Source: CAYTID01 sp964437735 (GTDB lineage Bacteria; Bacteroidota; Ignavibacteria; UBA10030; BY39). Taken from it: DNA of 12,797 nucleotides. The stretch covers positions 1 to 12,797 of the forward strand of contig CAYTID010000063.1 of assembly GCA_964437735.1 (NCBI GenBank), given 5' to 3'. Positions 7,175-12,797 of the stretch are shown piece after piece (the stretch's first letter is position 1; each line of letters begins with the position of its first letter). Below the pieces are notes generated by a model. That model saw nothing but the letters and a program-made list of their open reading frames with translations, ran no database searches and was not told where the DNA came from. The position numbers and the translations under genes were made by a program.

Positions 7175-9223
7175 ATGAAATTAATTAAATCATTTTTAAT
7201 ATTTATTCTTATTCTGGTATTTTCAACTTTAAACCATACTCAGGAGAGAAAAAAATATTGGGTTTATTTTAAAGATAAAGGGATAGAATCCGCCAATATT
7301 TCAGTTCTGGAAAAAGGGAGCAGTTTATATCTGAAGGCGAAATCTCAACTGACCGAACGTGCTCTTGAACGAAGAGCAAAAATTTTACCCGCCGGTGAGT
7401 TAATAGATTTTTACGACCTACCCGTAAAGAAAGAATATATTCAGAGCATCGAAGGAATCGGCGGGGAATTACAGATGCAATCACGATGGTTAAATGCAGC
7501 AAGTTTTTACCTGTCAACTGAGGAATTTAATATTGTCAAAACAATGCAATATGTCGAAACTGTTATACCCGTTGCCCGCTTTGTTAGAAAAGAATTACAG
7601 CAAGAAGAAAATGATTTTTCAAAAAATCCTCAATCAGATTATGGACCTTCTCTCGCACAATATTCTGCTGTGAAAATTCCTGAGGTTCACCGGATTGGAA
7701 TATCCGGCGAGGGGGTTTTAGTCGGAATGCTTGATACGGGTTTCCGTTGGCGTGTTCATGAATCGCTAAAGAACACAAAAGTAATCGCCGAAAGAGATTT
7801 TATTAATAATGACGATACAACTGCAAACCAATCCGGCGATCCGGCTGGACAAGATGCACACGGTACACTCACGATGTCAATATTAGGATCATATTTTCCC
7901 GGTAAAATAATTGGACCGGCGTATAAATCTGAATTTATACTTGGCAAAACGGAGTATCTTCCTACAGAAACTCAGATAGAAGAAGACTGGTGGGCTGCCG
8001 GAATTGAGTGGATGGAGAGCCGAGGTGCGGATATCGTCAGCAGTTCGCTTGGATATAATATCTTTGATAACGGCCAGGGGTATAGATGGGAGAATGGTGA
8101 TTTTGACGGAAAAACTGCCGTAACTTCTCGCGCAGCTGCTCGAGCAGCCCGGCTTGGTGTAGTTGTTGTAACTGCGATGGGGAATGAGGGAAACGGTAAT
8201 GGTGTACGAGGTACAATATTATGTCCCGCTGATGCCGATAGTATAATATCGGTTGGCGCTATTTCAATCAGTGGTTCGCTTGCGGCTTTCAGTTCGTCAG
8301 GTCCTACAAACGACGGGAGAATCAAACCCGATATTGTTGCTCCCGGTGTGACGGTTTACAGCGCAGTAATTCCCGGTCCTGATACCTATAGTTATTCTCA
8401 GGGAACATCAGCTTCTACTCCGATAACAGCGGGTGTCGCTACAATGGTTCTTTCCGCACGTCCCGAATTAACTCCGATTCAGGTAAGAGAAGCTTTACGA
8501 TCTACAGCTTCAAGAATTGAAACAGTAAGATTTCCGGAGCACCCCAACAATTTTGTTGGATGGGGAAGAATAAATGCTTTGGAAGCGATAACATACTATG
8601 GCCCCGTATTCGGAGGTAAACCGTCTATCTCAATAGTGAATCAGAATCACCGGATTGCGGTAAATATTATTTCAAGATACGGGCTCCTTCAAAATAATAT
8701 TATTCTAAATTACAGTGTAAATAATATTATTCAGCCGCCAATAGTGATGAACCTTGAAAGCAATCTTCATTATCCGACTTCAGGTTTGTATTCAACATCT
8801 TTACCGGTATTTGAGCAAAACGACAGAATACGTTTTAAGATATTGGCGGAAGATAGTTTAGGAAAATCATATACATCACCCCGCCCGGGAACAGATATTT
8901 TCTGGGAATTTAATTACGGAGATTCATCAATACTCCCTGTTGTAACGGGTTTTGCGCTGATGCAGAATTATCCTAATCCGTTTAACGGAAGAACCACAAT
9001 CAGATTTAATGTGGCCACCCATACCGATGGAGAAATTGCAGTGTATAATTTATTGGGACAAAAAATAAAAACATTGTATAACGGTAAATTTAATGCCGGT
9101 TCCAATGATTATTTTTGGTTGGGAAACAATGATGACGGCATCCCGGTTTCAAATGGTGTGTACTTTGTCAAGGTACGAACTAAAGATTTTTCAGCCGACA
9201 GAAAAATAATGTTACTCCGTTAA
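7175..9223 (+). CDS. Secreted S8 (subtilisin-like) serine protease with T9SS C-terminal sorting domain
   Basis: A 682-residue extracellular protease. A Sec signal peptide covers about 1-22. A propeptide-like region lies at about 26-140 (KYWVYF, LTERALERR, DLPV, WLNAASFYL), a pattern seen in Bacteroidota subtilases. The catalytic domain covers about 165-472 with a complete triad: Asp187 (MLDTG), His229 (DAHGT) and Ser412 (GTSASTP), plus oxyanion Asn337 (MGNEGN). After a beta-rich linker (about 480-585), residues 593-682 form a sorting domain: FALMQNYPNPFNGRTTI, then a beta-sandwich with YNLLGQ and SNGVYFVKV, ending in KIMLLR. Such domains direct export through the type IX secretion system and are normally removed on secretion. 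The gene begins 4 nt after moxR and ends 4 nt before the VWA gene, so it is embedded in the operon; it may mature or degrade envelope proteins handled by the neighbouring chaperones, which is inference. Confidence 0.93.
   Translation: MKLIKSFLIFILILVFSTLNHTQERKKYWVYFKDKGIESANISVLEKGSSLYLKAKSQLTERALERRAKILPAGELIDFYDLPVKKEYIQSIEGIGGELQMQSRWLNAASFYLSTEEFNIVKTMQYVETVIPVARFVRKELQQEENDFSKNPQSDYGPSLAQYSAVKIPEVHRIGISGEGVLVGMLDTGFRWRVHESLKNTKVIAERDFINNDDTTANQSGDPAGQDAHGTLTMSILGSYFPGKIIGPAYKSEFILGKTEYLPTETQIEEDWWAAGIEWMESRGADIVSSSLGYNIFDNGQGYRWENGDFDGKTAVTSRAAARAARLGVVVVTAMGNEGNGNGVRGTILCPADADSIISVGAISISGSLAAFSSSGPTNDGRIKPDIVAPGVTVYSAVIPGPDTYSYSQGTSASTPITAGVATMVLSARPELTPIQVREALRSTASRIETVRFPEHPNNFVGWGRINALEAITYYGPVFGGKPSISIVNQNHRIAVNIISRYGLLQNNIILNYSVNNIIQPPIVMNLESNLHYPTSGLYSTSLPVFEQNDRIRFKILAEDSLGKSYTSPRPGTDIFWEFNYGDSSILPVVTGFALMQNYPNPFNGRTTIRFNVATHTDGEIAVYNLLGQKIKTLYNGKFNAGSNDYFWLGNNDDGIPVSNGVYFVKVRTKDFSADRKIMLLR
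8692..8732 (+). repeat. 14-bp direct repeat pair, each copy containing a 12-bp palindrome
   Basis: AAATAATATTATTC occurs at 8692-8705 and again at 8719-8732, 27 nt (9 codons) apart, inside the beta-rich linker of the protease gene. Each copy contains the perfect palindrome AATAATATTATT. Both are read in the same frame and encode the tetrapeptide NNII. It may simply reflect a duplicated beta-strand motif in AT-rich DNA. Confidence 0.6.
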
Positions 9224-9227
9224 TGTT

Positions 9228-11408
9228 ATGAACTTAGCTTTTTTCTCATTCACATTCGGGGGGAATATTTTTGTCCTCATTTTTCTTTTTTTATTTTTCA
9301 TATCAGCGGCTTTTTTATTTTATAAATTTACAATACCCCCTGTTCCGAAATTTAAAAAAATACTTCTCACCCTAATTCGCTCTAGTGCTCTCACCTTAAT
9401 ATTGTTGGTATTGTTCGAGCCTGTCCTTAGCATTATCAAAAACGAAAAAAAAAATCCGAGTATTGCGGTATTGATAGATGATACACAAAGTATGAATGTT
9501 TCTCCTTTAGCATCAAGGCAGTTATCATTCTTAAAAAAATATATTTCTGAAAACAATTTTAATATTGCCCGTGGAGATGTCGCGGTTAATTATTATACAT
9601 TTACCGATAAGCTGCTCAGTTATGATGAATATCCCCCCGATTCGATCAGTTTTTCGGGAGAATTAACTGATATTTCCAATTCTCTGAAAATGCTGAATGA
9701 TAATATCCGAAACGAAAATCGTCAGGCAGTAATTCTGATAACTGATGGAAATTATAATACCGGTAAGAATCCTGTTTACGAGGCAGAAAATCTCGGTATT
9801 CCGGTTTATACTGTCGGGATCGGTGATACACTGGAGCAAAAAGATGTTTTGGTTTATAAGGTTGTAACTAACAATATTGTTTATAATGAAACTCGAAATC
9901 CTGTTGATGTTACATTAAGATGGTCGGGCATTAAAAGTGAAACTGCAGAAGTAACACTGGCAGACGATGGCATCGTTATCGACCGTCAAATAATATCTCT
10001 GACGCCGGGATCAGGAGAGAAGGTATTAAGATTTTACTTTGAGCCTAAAAATGAAGGGATCAAAAAGTTAACTGCATCAATATCGAATATTCAGGATGAA
10101 TTAACTGTTAAAAATAATTATAAAACTTCTTACATAAAGGTTTTAAAAAGTAAATTGAATATTCTTTTAATTGCCGGCGGACCTTCTCCTGATGTCTCTG
10201 TTGTAGCTCAATCGCTGATCGAAGAGCAACATTTTAAGGTAAGTACACTGATTCAAAAAAACAAAAATGAATTTTATTCCGGGAAATTCAGAAGTGAGAT
10301 GCTCGACAGCGCCGATTGTTTTGTATTAATCGGATTTCCGACAATTCGAACAAATGATGAATTAGTCAGAGTAATCAACGGTGCCATTGAAAAACAGAGA
10401 AAGCCCATCCTTTTTATTGCCGGAAAATTTATTGATTATTCCAAGCTGCAAAATTTTGAACAATACTTACCGTTCAACTGGCTGAATCCAAGTGATTTAG
10501 AATTAAGCATCTTTGCATCAGTTGCGGAGAAGGAAAGGAACAATCCGTTAGTACGCTTGCCGGAAATGGAGTCCTCAGGCGATGAAATCGGTGTATGGAA
10601 TAATCTTCCTCCTGTTTATAAGACCCGTACAATCTATAGACCGAAACCTGAATCATCCATACTGGTAAATGCAAAACTGCAGACAATGCCCTCGAATGAA
10701 CCTATAGTATTGACAAGGAATATCAACAGGTTTAAGTCGATGGCAATCACGGGTTACGGCATTTGGCGCTGGCGATTGTTAACTCAATACGACAACAACA
10801 GTGAAAAATTTCTGCCGCTTTTTCTCTCTAATTCGGTACGCTGGCTTACAACCAAAGAAGACGATAAAAAAGTCAGGGTAGTAACCACAAAGGATATTTA
10901 TTCTACAGTCGATATTGTAGAATTTACCGGACAAGTATACGACGAACAATACCGACCGCAGAACAATGCGGAATTAAAATTGCGAATCTTTTCGGAGGAC
11001 GAAAAAACTGAACTAACGCTAAATTCTGTCGGAAACGGACGCTATGAGGGACAGATTTCAGGTATGAAGAGCGGAGATTATAGTTTTGATGCGACTGCCA
11101 TGATTGACGGGAAATCGGCAGGAGAGGATAATGGAAAATTTGCTGTCGGTAAAATTAACAGTGAATATTTTGACACCCGGATAAACAGGGAATTGCTTGA
11201 ACAGATTGCCTACAAAACAAAAGCCGAATATGTAGGGATTGAAAATCTTGGAAGGTTAAATTCCTTACTGGAAACTCAAACATTTTCTGCTATTGAATAT
11301 AGTTCTGTTACTGAAATCGAAATCTGGAATTGGGAAATAATTGCCGCAATAATTATTCTTCTCCTGGGAGTGGAGTGGTTTATACGAAAAAGAAGCGGCA
11401 TGATATGA
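9228..11408 (+). CDS. Membrane-anchored von Willebrand A domain protein (MoxR partner, BatA-like)
   Basis: A 726-residue envelope protein. Two membrane helices near the N terminus (about 13-33 and 44-66) place the following region in the periplasm in the BatA style. A VWA domain covers about 78-200 with a metal site: DDTQS at 84-88 (the DxSxS motif with Thr for the first Ser), Thr147 in GELTDIS, and ITDG at 171-174. A beta-sandwich region follows at about 205-305. Residues 309-415 resemble a class I glutamine amidotransferase-like Rossmann fold (LNILLIAGG, CFVLIGFP, KPILFIAGK) with no evident catalytic Cys, as is common in such VWA proteins. GIWRWRL at 511-517 is a recurring motif of this group as I recall it. 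A last membrane helix spans about 702-718, with a short KRSGMI tail. VWA proteins of this kind work with MoxR ATPases. It starts 4 nt after the protease stop codon and is the last gene of the operon. Confidence 0.88.
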   Translation: MNLAFFSFTFGGNIFVLIFLFLFFISAAFLFYKFTIPPVPKFKKILLTLIRSSALTLILLVLFEPVLSIIKNEKKNPSIAVLIDDTQSMNVSPLASRQLSFLKKYISENNFNIARGDVAVNYYTFTDKLLSYDEYPPDSISFSGELTDISNSLKMLNDNIRNENRQAVILITDGNYNTGKNPVYEAENLGIPVYTVGIGDTLEQKDVLVYKVVTNNIVYNETRNPVDVTLRWSGIKSETAEVTLADDGIVIDRQIISLTPGSGEKVLRFYFEPKNEGIKKLTASISNIQDELTVKNNYKTSYIKVLKSKLNILLIAGGPSPDVSVVAQSLIEEQHFKVSTLIQKNKNEFYSGKFRSEMLDSADCFVLIGFPTIRTNDELVRVINGAIEKQRKPILFIAGKFIDYSKLQNFEQYLPFNWLNPSDLELSIFASVAEKERNNPLVRLPEMESSGDEIGVWNNLPPVYKTRTIYRPKPESSILVNAKLQTMPSNEPIVLTRNINRFKSMAITGYGIWRWRLLTQYDNNSEKFLPLFLSNSVRWLTTKEDDKKVRVVTTKDIYSTVDIVEFTGQVYDEQYRPQNNAELKLRIFSEDEKTELTLNSVGNGRYEGQISGMKSGDYSFDATAMIDGKSAGEDNGKFAVGKINSEYFDTRINRELLEQIAYKTKAEYVGIENLGRLNSLLETQTFSAIEYSSVTEIEIWNWEIIAAIIILLLGVEWFIRKRSGMI

Positions 11409-11465
11409 GGCAAGTTAATAGATTGTCATGAAAAGCGTATATACTTGCAATTGTGCCATTTGGTA

Positions 11466-11747
11466 CTATCGGATCAACAGCATCTTCTTCACATCCGTAA
11501 ATCCGCCCGATGAAATCTTATATATATAAACTCCGCTCGGTATATCTGAGGCATCCCAGCTTACACAATGATATCCTGATTCTTTAATTTCGCCAACTAA
11601 CACTACTACTTCGCGACCTAAAACATCATAGACTTTCAGCGTAACCCAATTGTCAATTGGCAATTGATAATTGATAATTGTTGTAGGGTTGAATGGGTAA
11701 GGATGGTTCTGACTTAATTCGTATCGTGTTGGTTTGTTTGCGATCAA
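11466..11747 (-). pseudogene. Orphan T9SS-type C-terminal sorting domain, probable gene remnant
   Basis: This reading frame encodes about 93 residues that are almost entirely a secretion sorting domain: YELSQNHPYPFNPTTIINYQLP, then VTLKVYDVLGREVVVLV, then IPSGVYIYKISSGGF and the terminal KKMLLIR. The usual signature is QNYPNPFNP, so both the Tyr and the Asn have changed (to His and Tyr), hinting at relaxed selection. There is no signal peptide and no passenger domain; the only start is TTG at 11747, and an in-frame TAG lies at 11756-11754, three codons upstream. The frame differs from that of the upstream propeller gene, which ends at its family's natural C terminus. I infer a leftover 3' end of a deleted secreted-protein gene. 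A real small protein is possible but would have no way to reach the periplasm. Confidence 0.65.
11646..11680. repeat. Five tandem 7-bp units NYAATTG within the sorting-domain sequence
   Basis: Read on the plus strand the units are CCAATTG, TCAATTG, GCAATTG, ATAATTG and ATAATTG, end to end with no gaps, followed by a partial TTG. They share the core AATTG. The array lies inside the sorting-domain frame, where the complementary strand encodes the segment INYQLPIDN. Seven is not a multiple of three, so a gain or loss of one unit would shift the frame. Confidence 0.75.
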
Positions 11748-11757
11748 TTCCGCCTAT

Positions 11758-11771
11758 GGTTAATATTAACC
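11758..11771. repeat. 14-bp perfect palindrome between two minus-strand reading frames
   Basis: GGTTAATATTAACC equals its own reverse complement over all 14 bases. It lies in the roughly 50-bp gap between the end of the propeller gene (stop codon at 11798-11800) and the sorting-domain remnant. No T-run follows on either strand, so it does not look like an intrinsic terminator; an operator or a chance AT-rich palindrome are alternatives. Confidence 0.5.
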
Positions 11772-11797
11772 CCTAATGTTTGTTATATATTATTTGA

Positions 11798-12797
11798 TCA
11801 CCTCTTTCCTACTACCACTACTGCTCGATTTCCGACATAACCTACCGACACAAACGTTTTTCCTGAAAATGCTACGCTGAACAAACTTCCATCAAACCGA
11901 ATTTCTGAAAATTGTTTCCAGGAATAACCATTATAATGTAAAATATCCCCAAATGCTCCTACTACAAAAAAATCGTTTATGTCTATACCTCGTATCGCAG
12001 CACTGTAATAATCTGTTACGTTTACATTTTTCCAAAATGAATCACCTATTTTATTTTTAAGATAAATACCACTGCCAACAACAAAATATTTTCTGCCTGA
12101 GACAAACCATACACCATTTAATGGCTGGCTAATTCCACTATCAGACAGTATAATAACACTCTGACCGTGTATTTTCAAAATCTTTCTTTCCGGACCCCTT
12201 AATGGATTTGAAGCAACTGCAATTATTTTTGAAATATTTCCCATCATTTTACCCCATATATCGAAAATGTGTAAACTCGTTCCGCCTTGTCCCGTTGGGA
12301 GCTCCAAACGCCGCCAACTCATGCCGTTGTAATGGGCGATACCACCATTTACGCCAACTCCGTATAAGTTCGAACTAGATGTTCCCCAAAATTTATGCAC
12401 ACCTTGATTAGGCCCAAGTATTGGTGTGGGATTACCTGGATAACCACTAATCCAATATGCCTTTGCTAACGTACTTTTTCCATCCCAATGAAAAGCATTA
12501 CCGTCTCCAAACCAAACATCTGTTGCAGAGAAAGCATAAACACCCTTTAAAACTCGGCTGTGTATATCACCGTGTTGTGATACAACCATAATTTTTCTCA
12601 AGGTCCAAATTTGTCCATTCCAAATTGCTAGCCCATACGGCTCTGTTTCAAACTGTCCCGTCGAATCACGTTTGTAAATCTCACCCACAGCATACACAAG
12701 TGTGTCGTTTATTATCGCAACATCGTACAGCACACTACCCGCTCCGTCACCCAACGTCTCTATGGTGAACGACCAATTACTTGAAGATGTATCCATG
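11798..12797 (-). CDS. Beta-propeller-like surface protein, C-terminal part (5' end outside window)
   Basis: At least 332 residues are visible; the frame is still open at the window edge, and the ATG at 12796 looks internal because the family usually has more sequence before the equivalent of DTSSSNWSFTIETLGD. The protein consists of repeated blade-like units of about 45-60 residues: VLYDVAIINDTLVYAVGEIY, GLAIWNGQIWTLRKI, DVWFGDGNAFHWDG, KFWGTSSSNLYGVGVNGGIAHYNG, GVWFVSGRKYFVVGSGIY, GIDINDFFVVGAFGDILHYNG and VSVGYVGNRAVVVVGKR. Each ends in aromatic, Gly-rich strands, as in a YCF48-like or similar propeller. I recognise this arrangement from Ignavibacteria proteins that are often lipoproteins, but I know of no tested function. 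The C terminus (RAVVVVGKR) matches the family's natural end, so the gene is not cut here. No neighbouring gene explains its role. Confidence 0.75.
   Translation of the reverse strand, partial: MDTSSSNWSFTIETLGDGAGSVLYDVAIINDTLVYAVGEIYKRDSTGQFETEPYGLAIWNGQIWTLRKIMVVSQHGDIHSRVLKGVYAFSATDVWFGDGNAFHWDGKSTLAKAYWISGYPGNPTPILGPNQGVHKFWGTSSSNLYGVGVNGGIAHYNGMSWRRLELPTGQGGTSLHIFDIWGKMMGNISKIIAVASNPLRGPERKILKIHGQSVIILSDSGISQPLNGVWFVSGRKYFVVGSGIYLKNKIGDSFWKNVNVTDYYSAAIRGIDINDFFVVGAFGDILHYNGYSWKQFSEIRFDGSLFSVAFSGKTFVSVGYVGNRAVVVVGKR

Noticed and set aside
7972..8325. Minus-strand open frame of 117 codons
   Set aside because: It is antisense to the catalytic domain of the S8 protease; the Ala/Pro/Ser-rich peptide is what reversed coding sequence gives.
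11410..11448. GCAAGT/ACTTGC inverted repeat as operon terminator
   Set aside because: The arms are 6 bp and separated by 27 nt with no T-run; too weak to call.
11466..12797. One frameshifted gene: propeller protein plus sorting domain
   Set aside because: The propeller frame ends at what I recall as its family's normal C terminus, and the two frames are separated by stop codons and a roughly 50-bp non-coding gap, so a single broken gene is less likely than two separate pieces.

Overview
The window looks like chromosomal DNA from an Ignavibacteria/Chlorobi-type member of the Bacteroidota-Chlorobiota group. The reasons are: AT-rich DNA; a secreted subtilase that ends in a type IX secretion (Por/T9SS) sorting domain with the QNYPNPFN motif; a second, orphan copy of that domain; a surface beta-propeller protein of a kind I associate with Ignavibacteria; and a textbook sigma-70 promoter rather than the Bacteroidetes-type element. 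This placement is inferred from protein style, not from a marker gene.

Layout. (1) 3-143, + strand: the last 46 codons of an XdhC/CoxI-family protein cut by the window edge. (2) 273-1715, - strand, convergent with it: a PLP-dependent lyase of the tyrosine phenol-lyase/tryptophanase family. It keeps the substrate-binding signature of tyrosine phenol-lyase but has lost several cofactor- and cation-site residues. A perfect TTGACA-17-TATAAT promoter drives it. (3) 1716-2010: a divergent control region. (4) 2011-11408, + strand: six tightly packed genes with gaps of 3-13 nt, presumably one operon. They encode a three-repeat parvulin lipoprotein, a degenerate SurA-like lipoprotein, a SurA-type periplasmic chaperone/isomerase, a MoxR AAA+ ATPase, a secreted S8 protease with a T9SS sorting domain, and a membrane-anchored von Willebrand A protein. 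(5) 11466-11747, - strand: an orphan sorting-domain fragment, probably a gene remnant, with a 7-bp tandem repeat inside it. (6) 11798-12797, - strand: the C-terminal part of a beta-propeller-like surface protein that runs off the window.

How the genes may work together. The three SurA/PpiC proteins should act in the periplasm on unfolded outer-membrane or secreted proteins. The subtilase is predicted to cross the inner membrane by Sec and the outer membrane by the T9SS. The MoxR ATPase and the VWA membrane protein form a MoxR-VWA pair of the kind thought to remodel or mature envelope proteins. Sharing one transcript suggests an envelope protein folding, maturation and quality-control module. 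That joint role is inference; the gene order and domain content are seen directly. No RNA genes, CRISPR arrays, insertion sequences or convincing intrinsic terminators were found.
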